64,000 nucleotides of DNA, from assembly GCA_036345935.2 (NCBI GenBank), contig JADWOT020001221.1, positions 62,001 through 126,000 of the forward strand, written 5' to 3'. The DNA is from Taenia hydatigena. Lineage: Eukaryota; Platyhelminthes; Cestoda; Cyclophyllidea; Taeniidae. Shown here one piece after another: positions 50,339 through 61,752 of this stretch. The notes beneath the pieces are model-generated. The model saw only the letters and a program-made list of their open reading frames with translations. It was not told the origin of the DNA and did not search any database. How positions within the stretch are numbered: the stretch's first letter is position 1; every line of letters starts with the position of its first letter. Position numbers and translations under genes: made by a program.

Positions 50339-51460
50339 ATGGAAGCAGAGGTAAGCTGGATTGTTCAGATCTTGACAAGCGCTTCTTATTCGCCTCAATC
50401 TAGAGCCCTTTGTCATCGTTAAATTGTTAAATTGAACAGTATTGCACAATTTTCAATATTTTATTCATTACCCATTTAAAAATTACTCTTTCTCAAGGCA
50501 AAGTGGCATGATTTCAAGATCGCTAACCTCCCTGAAGAAGTACGCAGAACAATATGCGAGTATCTTAGCTCTTTAGACACAGCAAGCATTTGCGTTGCAC
50601 TTCCGGGGTGAAAATCTGTTATCCTTTCAAAAAATGAACATTCATACATAAGCAAGTGGAATTGAATTGACAAACATGTCTGCGCAGCCCTGTCGTCGCA
50701 CTCGCAGCCACTGTCCCTCTTGAGGATTAACGAATGCTTTGAACAACATTTTGAACAGATGAAATTTCATCTTCGGTTTCCATCCCTTCCTGTCCCCACG
50801 AATGCCTTTAAAAGGGTAGACTGTCTTTTAGTAGAGTCCGCAGTGAACATTAAAAAGCTGGTTCCTTCAGACTTGACTCATTTGAAGCTTGTGGAATTAT
50901 CAATGAGAATCGTTATTTCTACTCGCACTACTGCGGTAGATGTTAGTGTATTGCGTCTTAGACAGTCATATTTTATGTTACCAGAAAACTACAGACTTAT
51001 TTTGCGCCTTCTTGAAGGCAGCGAATTTGAACGGCGTCAAGAAGGAAGATTAAGACTAGCTGATTATGACTGCGTCTTCTATGTTATTGAACTTTCATTG
51101 CTCCTGCAGCAGTGTCTGAATGTTAGGGCTGAATTACACGACATAATGTCAAACTTGTCTCCTGATCAGACATTTGGAATTATCATAATTGAAGACGTAG
51201 AATGCAAAAGGATTAGCGGGATGAAGTTCTTCTTAGACTGTGCCGATAAACTTGCCTTCATGGATAACTCACCTCTAAAGTCTGCACCAATGAATTGGCG
51301 GATGTTGCGCATTCGGGAGGATGTCACCCGGGTCGCTAATTGCAGGGAATTATTTCAATGGGCATGCCAAGATGTCATTTGGAGGCGCATGCAAGCGCCT
51401 CTGTTTCAATTAGCTGCAATGCCTTATGAAGTGCTCGACTTCCCTGATTGGTTTTTATAA
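50339..51460 (+). pseudogene. F-box protein gene with two in-frame TGA codons
   Basis: F-box proteins recruit substrates to SCF ubiquitin ligases through Skp1. Exon 1 is 50339-50350 (MEAE), ending at GTAAGC. A 147-bp intron ends in the pyrimidine-rich CTCTTTCTCAAG, and exon 2 runs from 50498 to the TAA at 51460, in phase, for about 324 residues. The F-box is at residues 14-45: IANLPEEVRRTICEYLSS then LDTASICVALPG. The next codon, where many F-boxes have Trp, is TGA (50609-50611). A second TGA (50663-50665) follows KWN. There are no other stops and no frameshift in 960 nt, which is unusual for an old pseudogene. The C-terminal 245 residues are not a recognised repeat type (no clear LRR, WD40 or Kelch). 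It may be a recently silenced gene, a sequencing artefact, or read through or spliced around the stops. AATAAA lies 73 nt downstream. Confidence 0.68.
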
Positions 51461-51532
51461 GTACTTCATAATTAAATTGAAGCAATCACAAGTGTTTGTT
51501 CTGCTCATTGCACCCTCTTTCCTTCCTCGCGT

Positions 51533-51538
51533 AATAAA
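51533..51538 (+). promoter_or_regulatory. Polyadenylation signal of the F-box gene
   Basis: AATAAA 73 nt after the TAA stop, in a T-rich context, on the same strand as the F-box gene. The position is normal for animal mRNAs. No experimental support. Confidence 0.45.
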
Positions 51539-54500
51539 TCTATCATGTCCAGATCTGAACAATTTTGCAAAAGTCTAAGCAGTAGGCATAATTCTCTTGA
51601 TTAGTTTAATTCTTTTCAGCGACTTTATTAAACACAAATTCCTCAAGAAGTTTACTTTGGCAGTACATAAGGCAATGCTAAATAGTTATTGAGGTGTTTA
51701 CCGTGATTTTATCGTTAGTAGAGCAGGATATGATTGTAGATACCAGAATTACAAGTAATTCTGAGTAGCAGCTTACGTATTTAAAAGAGACCGATGCTGA
51801 AGGCTCACAAAAGGGTGCGTTCTACTTGACTTCGTTCACTGCACAACTGTCTCACCGAAGCTCGTCACTGTGTGGGGACATGCTTAAGACGATTCTAAGA
51901 GGGGATTCTGCAGCTTGATATTTATTCCTATGCCGAGGAGCTTTCCTCCTATTTCTAAGATTATGCTTGCATGACCACCTGATGTGGGACGGTTGAGCTT
52001 AGATATTACTGCAACAGAATAGTAGGGTTTTCCTGAGTGTTGGACTCCATTATGAAGGAAGGTCTAGTTACCGGTCGGCTTTCGCGCTAACTATTTTATT
52101 TGCTTTTCTCTAAAGTGCTTCAAATGCGCAGATAGCATCAGTGAAACCCGGTGCTCCACAAGGCGTGGTGGCGGTTCCAAACCTATTCTCCTAGTCTCTT
52201 TAATGGTGCGCTGAGGACCATGGCTCCTGCGAGTATCAGCACAAGCTAATCAGAAAGCGTCGTGTCCAACGCCATTCGCCAAATTATTTGAATGGCCCAG
52301 CGGGTGGTGTAAATGCTAGTCGCATGATTTGGCAGCACGCCTGTCGCATTTGCAATGCGATCTAGATCTTGCTCTTCTACTGGGCAGTAACACCATGCCA
52401 CATGCGTAGAACGACAACTAGGTAAAATAAACAGAAGAATTCGTAAGGCAGGGAGAGTTGCAGGCGATTTTCTCGAATTGCTGGAGACTTTGCTATTTAG
52501 GGAGGCATGCACAACTCACTACCTCCTCTTCCATTGCCAATCTCAAGTGCTACAGGTTCTGTCTGCTCAATCGTTATGCAATTATGCCAAGCGCAGGTCA
52601 AAGCTGAGGAAAAGATAAATGATTAGAAAGTAGAGATAGAGTCTTGGAAAATATCCTTTCCTTACTCCCCTCCATCCACAAGAACTAAAGGGAGGGTTGT
52701 AAGCGGTACGGGATGTTGCAGCGAGTTGTCGGTCAAGGTAAACATTCCATTCGACACGATGTGTTCAGCTTTCGTTACGCACGGTAGGTTTAAAATTTCA
52801 TGGTCTCTGATTGGATTGCATGGCATCGAGTAGAAAGACCTCACGAGGACCTCCAAAGTGGAATTTTTGGCATTGGTCTAAAAATCTGTGTCACGACTAA
52901 TTTTGCGATTCTCGAAGTTCTCAGAAAGTGACCATTCCTTAAAAGATTGCATTTTCTTACATCCCGGCATTGAATTATTCACAAGCACTCTTGGACTCAG
53001 TGACAACAGAGGGTTTATAAATCTCATAGCCAAATTTGTGTTTTTAAATGCGACGAAAATGACTAATTCCACGAACACCCATCCCATCCTCTCATCGGCT
53101 GCTACTGGTGATTTCAATTAGATAGACAATTTTAAAAGTGCTTAGATGCGTCTGAATTACACCTGTTCACCACCAAATAAGGTTGCGCACATTTCAGGGG
53201 TTTGATGCTACTAGGTTAGTATTCCTACGACTAGCGATGGCGACAAGTGATAACCAGCACATTCTTCCAGCTCCCCAGCGTGGTTTCTAGGTGTTACGAG
53301 ACGCTTGATGCGATCGAATCGTTAAAAATGATCTCTGAGGTTGAGATCAAGCATGTGTTCGTGTGCACGGAATTTTGTTTTATGTGTGGTAAGTTCGCTA
53401 GCGTTTCTCCTATGCAGCCGATATTACGAGATGACTGGTCTCTAAGTTGATCAGGAGGAGGGTCAAGGAGGAATATAGAGGGAGGAGAGGGCCCATCTTT
53501 GGCTCTCGGCATTGAGAAGGGGACTGGTTCCGGCCTTCTTCATCACTCGTTGGCGGTTGAGCTGTATTTTGGCTGCGTCGGTAATCCTAAGCCACTACTG
53601 TATGTATGCCTTCACTCATCTTCAAGGTAGCATCAGGGCCCCTCCGATCACTCACAAACATAGCAACAATGTATATTTGCGTGGAACGTTATGTTCGTGC
53701 TATTGCTTTACATTGCTTTAATCCCATAATTCATCTCAATGCGAAGCCACAGCTTTATACATAAGACGGCGCCATTTTGATTGTGCTAATCCTCTGCTTA
53801 ATAGCGGTGAAATTACTATTCGCTTAGAACACCAACTCTATTAGTTTAAATTATTGCATACAATAAGTGAGTTGCTTAAATGCAATTATTTTACGTGTTG
53901 CTGGGCGTTTCGTGTACTTATTTACAAGCCATTCTCAATCTAACAAAAATGGGATGAATTAAATTGACTCATTACTTCTGATGCACTTATATCCGCTGGA
54001 AAGTTGCGAAGGGCGAAGGTGTCTGAAAAGCTCGATAGCAAATGCTAGCAGATGCTCATTGCCCATATTGTTATCGAGACATGGAATCGCAACATTCAAA
54101 AGACCACCATTTAAAGAACTCCATGGATTAGTAAGTAATTGCGAAGGTTCTCTGCAGGGATGCTACTCTAAGGTATCAAATCCGAGGGCTACTTAATTGA
54201 AAAAGAATTTCGCAAGAGAATTTGCATCTAATCCTGGTCGATTCGTCCAACAACGACTAGCAATTCGTCCACCAATGTAGGCTGTGTGGCATGATAGAGG
54301 TTTGAGACAAAATTTTAGTGCCAGCAAATCCGCGAACAATTCTGAGTGCCTTCCCATAAGTGGGATGATCCACTTGTGCAAGATCGTCTTTTGCCCTACA
54401 GCTCTCACTACATCTCTAAAACAATCACTAAAATTAACACTCTTCCCATATGATCGTCTGCTTCTCTGTCTCTCCATCTATTCATCTAAGTTATCGCCTC

Positions 54501-55251
54501 CACATCGGTCCGTTTTATTGACGGACTGGTCAGCATTTGCTTCTAAAAAGAGAGGAACTTAAAGCTGCAGCTCGGTCAGCTCTTGATAACGCAGTGCACA
54601 ATGCGGCGCCTTTTTTTAAAGGGTCAAATAAGGAGAAGAAGTGTAGAGGCCGCGAACTGCATTGTTTCGGTTATTGGGTACACACGAATCGCTGATGCCG
54701 TCGAGGGTCATTGCAAAAGACAGGGTTTTGCTTTGACAACATGTTTGCTTGAACCAATGGGTCATAAAGCATTTGTATGCATATTTGTGATAGGCGAAAA
54801 CCATCCAGAGTAAAACCACTTTGACATTAACGCAAGGAGAATGAATACATATTTTGTAAAATTCCGTGCACAATATTTTCATGCTCGTGCTGGAACTTGG
54901 AGTACAGCCAAGACGCGCCTGTATATTTGATGCGATTGTCCATAAAACAGATGGAAATCCACGTCTTTACTTACTAAAATGGTGTATCCGATGATGCATT
55001 TTTGCTGGTAGTCGCATTAATAGATTTTTTACGCTGAATGCTCCATTTCTTTAGCAAAGGTGGATCACGTTACTTGTTTCTTCATGCCTGCGATTAAAAA
55101 GAATCGAACAAGCGAGATCGCTGATCTCTTGTATTTAACCACACAGGCTCTCACTTGCATGCAAATGCTTCTATAATGCAACAGCTGACAGTGTCATTTC
55201 TATTTGCCATTAAGTTAGATCGAATTTTGGCTTTTACCACTAAGGCATGTA
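51539..55251. other. No recognised gene
   Basis: Several ORFs of 65-94 codons on both strands (for example 54193-54477 minus and 54284-54562 plus, overlapping each other) lack domains. A minus-strand ORF at 52246-52512 contains DLDRIANATG, faintly like a TCP-1 chaperonin motif. Upstream parts of the Gypsy element (gag, protease) may lie in 53.5-55.2 kb, but none is recognisable. Confidence 0.4.
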
Positions 55252-55937
55252 ATGCTGCTGCGCACAAGTATTAGGCGAGGCTGTGGTGGCACCAACCAGA
55301 TAAGGTATGAAGAACTAATGCCGATTGCATGGCGTATGCACTTGCTATTTAAAGCTGTGATCCAGCAGTTATCTTGTTACATTATGCCATACTTAGCACT
55401 GATTTACTCAGTTTACGCTGACAGAAGCCGTCTCTTTTTAGTGACTCATTCGTTGAAGGCTCTGTCGATGCGCCAATTAGAAACAGTGCCTGAACTAGTA
55501 AAAGTCTCATACTCTTAGTGCAAGCAACTAACTTTGACCGGTTATGTTCCCCATCTGATGAAGAATCTCAGCCTTTCAATTTTCGTTAGAATACTTTCAT
55601 TAAGTTTAAAATTAGGATCAATTTTAGAGTATTCAAGTGCAAAATATTGGGTCTTGCTAAAACACAAAAATGGTGCAAACTTGTGAAGCGTCGCCTTAAA
55701 TCTTTCTCATTTTTCCTCAGACTATGCAAAATTTGTCATCCTTTGATGCAATGGGCGCCAATAATATCCTCAAAGAACGAGAAGTTGCCATGGACCTTAG
55801 ATGGAGTCAAAAACCAACTCTTATTAATATTGCTATTACAGATAGTTGACATGAAACTTACAATAGGGGCAAGGGTTAAAGCATTAATTAACGTGGTTTT
55901 CAACAAGAAAGTGCATAGTTGCATTATTAATTCGTGA
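55252..55937 (+). mobile_element. Ty3/Gypsy-type pol remnant (reverse transcriptase, connection, RNase H start)
   Basis: ORF 55252-55518 follows the core of Gypsy reverse transcriptase. YEELMPIAWRMHLLFKAVIQ stands at the place of the ..F.VMPFGL.NAP.TFQ motif. It is followed, at the usual distance, by VYADRSRLF at the place of the catalytic Y.DD..IF box, and then TH......MRQLETVPEL like the TH..HL.HLR.VLE.L helix. The second catalytic Asp is Arg, so it is dead. After a stop and frame change, ORF 55647-55937 continues with ILGLAKT, LKSFSFFLRL and ICHPLMQ....W, matching FLGH, the LRSFLGL connection and PL..L....W, and then the start of RNase H. Element ends (LTRs) were not found. Confidence 0.62.
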
Positions 55938-56027
55938 TCAACTGAGCCTCAGACATCACGCATTCTGACGCAGATTGATCGTTCGATAAAACGAGATGCT
56001 TCTGGTCGCTTTCTTGATCACCTTGAA

Positions 56028-56327
56028 CATCCTTGACATCCTGGGTGCAAAAATGAGGTTTTTTCAAGTGTTCGAAATCTTCTCACTATCTACACATTCG
56101 TCTCTGACCCTGGGTGCTCGTCCGATATGAAGCACTTCAACCTCGCTCACAGCGTCGCCACAGCTGTGCACTACGTGCGCTCATTGATGCCGGCGAACGG
56201 TGAGACAAGGTTCTTTGCTGCTCTGGAGTACATACGGGTGTCTGGCTGCTCATTGCAGGAGGCCTCGAGAGCAAGCGCGCTGTACGAAATTCTGCAAAAC
56301 TTACAGATTCGTCGTGGTCGAATTTAA
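56028..56327 (+). CDS. GC-rich open frame of 99 codons downstream of the Gypsy remnant, unrecognised
   Basis: Open from just after a TGA, with the first ATG at 56127 (66 codons). Base composition is distinctly GC-richer than the flank (about 55% by eye at 56130-56300). It lies in the same frame as the upstream 55647-55937 ORF. It contains KHFNLAHSVATAVHYVRSLM and FFAALEYIRVSGCSLQEA. It may be a later part of the same retroelement polyprotein or an unrelated exon. I could not match it to RNase H or integrase. A weak similarity of AALEY to histone H2A was considered and not accepted. Confidence 0.28.
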
Positions 56328-56530
56328 CAGGTCGCTGCTCTAACCTACCGACATGTCTCACCGCCACCGACCATCTACCCCAATTTCCCAGCACTCTCCC
56401 ACTACCAACTCCCTCCTACTCCTTCACCTTCGTACTCACCCTTCATATTTACTTCTCATGCCTTCTCACTTGGCTTCTCCTGCTTACTTTATTCACCCCT
56501 GTTGTCAGCCTCTCTGCTTCGGCTAGATGC
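56328..56530 (+). other. Pyrimidine-rich tract
   Basis: About 200 bases with a strong C+T bias on the plus strand (repeated CTCC, ACTCC, TTCTC and CACC), beginning right after the GC-rich ORF. There are no exact tandem units. It could be a long splice-acceptor-like or polypurine-type element region of an LTR retroelement, or a simple compositional tract. Confidence 0.5.
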
Positions 56531-56705
56531 TATGCTTTGCGATAGTTGAAGTGTGATCAGTGGAGTTGCGTAATGAATTATGTTTAGCTGTGTCCATGGC
56601 TCGGAGGTTAGAGCAGTTTTGAATTAGGTGAGTTGTGCCTACCTCATCGTCTCGGCTCTACCATGTCATGTTCCCTTTGCAGCTGTCCGCTCTAGCGTCG
56701 TGCAC

Positions 56706-56733
56706 TCGCACCACATCAAAACTGATGGTGCGA
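56706..56733. other. Strong hairpin, 11-bp stem with 4-nt loop
   Basis: TCGCACC and ATCA on the left (56706-56718, with a 2-nt bulge) pair with TGATGGTGCGA (56723-56733) around the loop AAAC. It is followed by a G-rich run and GGGTGGGTAGCTT, a 13-mer also present at 29069-29081. A structured RNA or element end is possible; function unknown. Confidence 0.45.
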
Positions 56734-59339
56734 ATGTGTGAGTGGATGGGTGGGTAGCTTATTTAATGCTATTCTGTTTCTCTGCAAAATTAGATGCATA
56801 AGGATGCTGGCATTTAGAACTTCCAGTTAAAATAAGGTCTAAGCCATGCATTTGGGGTTCAAAAGCATTCCTATTCTGAACAGTTTCAGAAAGTCGCAAC
56901 ACTGCTATATTGCCTGTCTGAATGCACATTTTTACTAAAAGGCGGTGAGTGATCACGAATCATTTGGTGAATAGAATGACATCAGCAACTGAGGACAAAG
57001 CGTAGTCTGAATGAGCACAGCCTTAATAACCATTTTTTACTCCTGCGTGATTATTGCACTCAATACAAAGGCCTGAAGTCGAAGGCTAAAATAGAAACAC
57101 CAGCCTTATAACCCTGACAGATGAGATTGTATATCACTTCTCTCGCACGAGTCCCTCACTCAATCATGGCCCATCCAAACCGCATAGCACATGGTCCAAA
57201 AATTATACAGCGCATCAAATTTTAGCATTTATGGGGGTATATCTCCGCATTCTGGGGTCGGTATTCCTATTTGGGTTGCAGGAACCAAGCCTAAAGCACA
57301 TCCCAGCGAGGACCGTGTGAAGTAAAATTAACTTGCTCATAGATGAGGCACAGTAGCCACCTCCGAGACGTGTGAGCTCATGTGGTAATTGGGTTGTTGT
57401 TGTTTGCACTCCGATATGCAAATGTCGAGTGACATGAAATGGGACAAATTGAAATAAAGTCGAAACTTCGCATCTAGTAAAACGAAGGATGCCCTTCGAA
57501 ATGAACTTCGATAAGCACAAGATGTTGAAAATGGCTGCAATAATTAATATCTGATAGGGTGCGAGAGCTTATGAGATGCCTTGTTGCGCTTCCATATGGA
57601 AGTGCAAAAGATCCGCCTAATTGAAGTGTGCATTCATAATTGTACCACATGCAACGTTTCTTCAAATGTCAGATTCGATTGGTAATATAATCCACACGTT
57701 CTTTAGTGCAACAATATATCCCAGGCAAGTAGGCTGCGAGTATACTGGCTTCTTATTTGCTGAAGACCTATTGACAAACAAAACCTTCGTAGCTCCAAGT
57801 TGTTAGATACGTTTCTCATGCCACCTCGCATGGAGGATGGAGCTATGGGTAAAACCGAAATGTATAAATCCGTATAATCAATATGGCTTAATTATGAATG
57901 GAAAGCGTCCATCGAAATCGGATTGCTGATAGCTGCATCGAATAGCTTTGGACGCATTTCGGATGATTGTCGGAAGGTTGTGAGTAATGTAACTGGTAGA
58001 GACGTTTGCCCACCTGGGTACTCTTGTAAATGTGTCGCATTATGGGAGTGGACAATTGACCTGTGGAAAGAATCCACCTCAATCCTGCATTAGGCGAGCA
58101 GAGATTAATTAGATTTAAGGCGTCAAGTTAGTCACGCATCTTTAAAGCCATTTTAGGTGGTAAATCAGTAATTTTACGTTGTAATCAATTTCATGCCTAA
58201 ATTGTTGGCAATGCATGCGATCACTAGCAACATGACAGTAGGCTAAACCAAATGTAATGAAAGCTGAATGGATGCACAAACAGAGAAACAAAGCATAAGG
58301 AAAACTCATGTAAAGGCTTCTGGCGCCCGTCATTACCAGAGTAAGTCAGCGTAATTGGTTGTGTGACCAAGGTGCGGAGGTTTAAATAATTGATGAACTG
58401 AACAGCGCAATTCAACCTCGCAAAAAGGGCTCAGTCAGCGTACAAAATCAGCCAGCATAATTATTGGCAAAATTAATTATCAGCTACGCCATCTTAATAA
58501 AGGGAATCGTGAATATCCATCTATTTAATATTCCGGGACTATTAGTTCAAATTGAATAGAAAGTTTTAACTGTGCTCTAAATACCAGCAGCTACAGCCAA
58601 ATATTGTGGACAAAATTAAGAGCCTGCAATTATTCATTTAGCAGTTATATCGGAATGGTTGCAATGCAGGTGGCCTTTACCTACCACAAATAGGCATTTA
58701 AATTAAATAGGGATATCGATTACTCACCCAGCGCCAACTGACTTTGTCTAAGTCAGTCATTTTAATGACTATGGATTTCGCCTCAAAATATTATGGCGCA
58801 ACCGATTTCCAGTATTTTTTATAAAGGAATTCGCTTCAGCCAGATTTTGACAAACGCAGACTTTGATACCGAAATAAGAGCATTCCTCACAGAAAAGAAA
58901 GCCATCGACTTGCTCCAATGCCACTGAAATTGCTGTCAAGAGATCAAGAGTAGCTGATTCATTAGATTAGCAAGCAATTGCAAAAAACAGAACTGCTTAA
59001 TTTATAGAAAACACCACATGGATAAAAGTTGTTGATTAACTGCATGTGACCTATTTGGCAGTGCATAAAATGTCAAAGAACGGTGCCAACAGGAATGCAA
59101 AGTAAGTTTAGGAGAGAAAACGGGTGGGTTTGAATAGGAATTATTTCGTCCACCATCCGTGCTCTAAGAAGCATTTTTAGATCTTAGAAGGGGGCATGGA
59201 ATCCGCTCAAAATTTAGTTGCTTTAATTCAGTCTAAGTTCATTGGCGAATACTGGAGCTAACTAGAGAAACGGAGTTTTACAGATAAAACTAAGCAATAG
59301 CGTAGTGTAGCCACACAAATATCCTGTTTTCTAAACGAC
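56734..59339. other. No recognised gene
   Basis: Minus-strand ORFs of up to 101 codons (57215-57520) lack domains, and no integrase follows the Gypsy remnant here. No RNA gene. Confidence 0.45.
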
Positions 59340-59965
59340 TTCAAGGTGGAACCAGTGAAGCACAGAATCATGTGATTGATAATACAATTGGGAAGAGACA
59401 CACTTTGGTACAGTGCTTTAAGAACCATTTAGCCTAATTAATCAGACCAGTAGAGCTGTGAAGGAGGCCAAAGCCAGTTTAGTAGTGCAGACTAATGATT
59501 TATATGACTTTAATGAAGCTCTGGTTTGACATCATTTCAAAAGGGAATAGAGAGATACAGCTACCAGCATTTGGTGAAGACAGGGCTCATGTTTCCGAAT
59601 AGGATAGAGAGGAGTGGTAATGTTTAGTTTCCTAGCTATGGCGCAAACAGTTTAGAGGAATTCCACCTGGCTTAAGCCAAGACATCACCAAAGTTCTGCA
59701 ATGGTGAACAGAAGTCACGAAAGTCGCATTAACATGGCACAGTCGAATGATTTGAATGAAGCAGAATAAAAATTGCGAGAAGGCGATCTAGGTTTTGTGA
59801 ATTTCAATCAAAGCGCTCTATACTTAGTAGTCAAGTTGTATTCACGCTAGGGTACACTTGAATGGGATGGCAAGATGTTATTTGAAGCAAATGCAAGCTC
59901 TTGAAACTCATTTGACATCAGCGCCGAGAAACTCACTCTACTCACCAAAGCGGCTCAATTAAATA
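59340..59965 (+). pseudogene. Decayed duplicate of the F-box gene
   Basis: Collinear, same-orientation similarity to exon 2 of the gene at 50.5 kb. Matches in order: TGCTTTAAGAACCATTTAGC (59417) with TGCTTTGAACAACATTTTGA (50734); TTTAGTAGTGCAGAC with TTTAGTAGAGTCCGC (50829); GACTTTAATGAAGCTCTGG with GACTCATTTGAAGCTTGTGG (50873); and TGGGATGGCAAGATGTTATT (59858) with TGGGCATGCCAAGATGTCAT (51359), the last continuing for about 40 bp at near 85%. Numerous stops and indels in all frames. The F-box itself was not recognisable in this copy. The downstream AT-rich flank also shows weak matches. Confidence 0.65.
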
Positions 59966-61649
59966 ATTGAAATGTAATTGACGCAAGCTATAGCACTTTG
60001 TTCTTGCCTAAATGATCCCTTTTCTAACTGCAATTCGCAAATTTTATTCTAGCACGAAGGCAGGACTTTACACAGACCACTGGCATGCTAATAAAGTTGG
60101 CTTGATAGAAGTATTTTAGAACAGAATCATAATCAGCCACCGCAATCTGTCGAGGAGCTGAGCACGCTAACAGGGCGTTGCGACAGATTGGATACATATT
60201 TGTTTGCTTTGTGTTTTGTGAGACATCCTGAAGTCTCGTACATGGATCGCATGCCGAACTCCTCTGAAATGAACAATCCTTCCACAGAAGTGAAGGATGA
60301 CGGATTATTAAGATAATTCGGCGACGTTAATAGCCTACTTCTAATGATTTTCAGTTAGTAGTAAATGCAAATGAGCTGTGTGTGCTGAAGGGCATAACGA
60401 CTAGGCAGAATCGCGTTAATTTCTCCTGCGTCACAGTAATAGCAAGTTGCAGCACACTCCCGGTGATGAAATGCCACACAATGACACACTTCGATGATGT
60501 TTCATTGCAGACTGCTTTCCTTACGGCACTTTGCATTTTTCCATTAAATTGGAAATGTGCCCTTAGCATAAAGTCCGGAGTTTTGAAAAATCTAAGCATT
60601 TAGGTAATATAGGGCCTTCTCGCCCCCCAATGTGCCCAAAGAGTTAGAAGAACAACGTAGCAAAATTACCGCTGCGTTATTTGCGGTTTTAATTCGATCG
60701 GTTGGATTTGGAATTATTCTACATGATACAGAAGAATCCAACTAAACGAACTATCATATACCAGCTGTCAAAGATTGCAGGGAGGAAATATTAAATAATG
60801 CGGAAGCAGGATATTTAATGAGACAAGCAGTTGGGTTTCTGTGGTGCACGTAATTACCCACGAGCCGGCATATTAAGGGAAAATCTGCCCTTAAATCCGG
60901 CACTAGTGTCGGAATTGGTGACAGCAGCGGCGGTTCCAACAATTTTGAACGCAAAGGTCAGCCAATTGATAAGCGGAATGCGTGTTTTTATTTCGGGTAA
61001 GTGGATCATTGTAATTGTCCCAGAGGAGCCCACAGCGATAGTACATGTTGGCATCGCCTCAAGACACCAGTAAAGCATAGACGCAAATTAAATGTTTTGT
61101 GCCTTCGAAATTATCCTTCGTTGGGCAACGGTGACAAAAGTGGCTGCGACAGTGAGGATCCCCGTAAGAGTGTATCACTGAGCATTACGAAATGGTAATA
61201 TGGAATTTGGATGAGTGGATTCAGAAGCAAGGAACAGCTAATCTACGTATCATTACAAGTGATTGAGAGATGAAACTCCCCATTGACGCGCTCTTACGTG
61301 CCAAGCTTTACGTCAAAGTTGTCGCTAAATACTTTGAGACATCTGGTATACAAGAGGAACCCAGTATTCCTGCACCGCCGAAGGCGCTGAATCATTTCTG
61401 GATGCAGCCTCCTTGCAGAACCGCACACTCAGCATCCACACTCACCCCTCACCTTGCATCTGCGTGCCAAAGTATAAGGCGTATATGTGGTTTGATTGCT
61501 GCAAAATAACTCTCAAAATACCTCTCATAACTGCTATAACACATTCATACCTGCCATATATTTAACTAAGCTTTAAAGTTAGATCTGCCAGCTGCCTCTT
61601 TAACCACAAGCGCAGTGCGTGACAATGGATCCACCGCCACTAATTAATG
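59966..61649. other. No recognised gene
   Basis: Overlapping ORFs of 65-80 codons at 60831-61198 on both strands have no domain. ORF 61270-61509 (plus, 79 codons) likewise. Confidence 0.45.
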
Positions 61650-61752
61650 CAGGTCTGTAATCACACTCTCTAAGCATCTTCTGTTGGGCTACTCCTAGTG
61701 TCACATTGACAAGGTAGGGGGATCGAGGATCAAATTCCTCTGCCTGCATCCA
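61650..61752 (+). repeat. Weak tRNA-like (Ser/Leu class) remnant
   Basis: GCAGG at 61650 can pair with CCTGC near 61744. A TCTCTAAGCA stretch resembles the D-arm end of class II tRNAs. GAGGATCAAATTCCTC near the 3' end resembles a T arm, with one change in the loop. The anticodon arm is not convincing. It could be a tRNA-derived SINE fragment or chance. Confidence 0.2.

Noticed and set aside
50609..50665. Alternative genetic code (TGA = Trp, as in mitochondria) for the whole window
   Set aside because: The CELF exons use TGG for Trp and TAA as stop, introns are spliceosomal, and the window has no mitochondrial genes.
56127..56327. Histone H2A-like AALEY peptide
   Set aside because: Only a few residues agree and the conserved acidic patch and N-terminal helix are missing.
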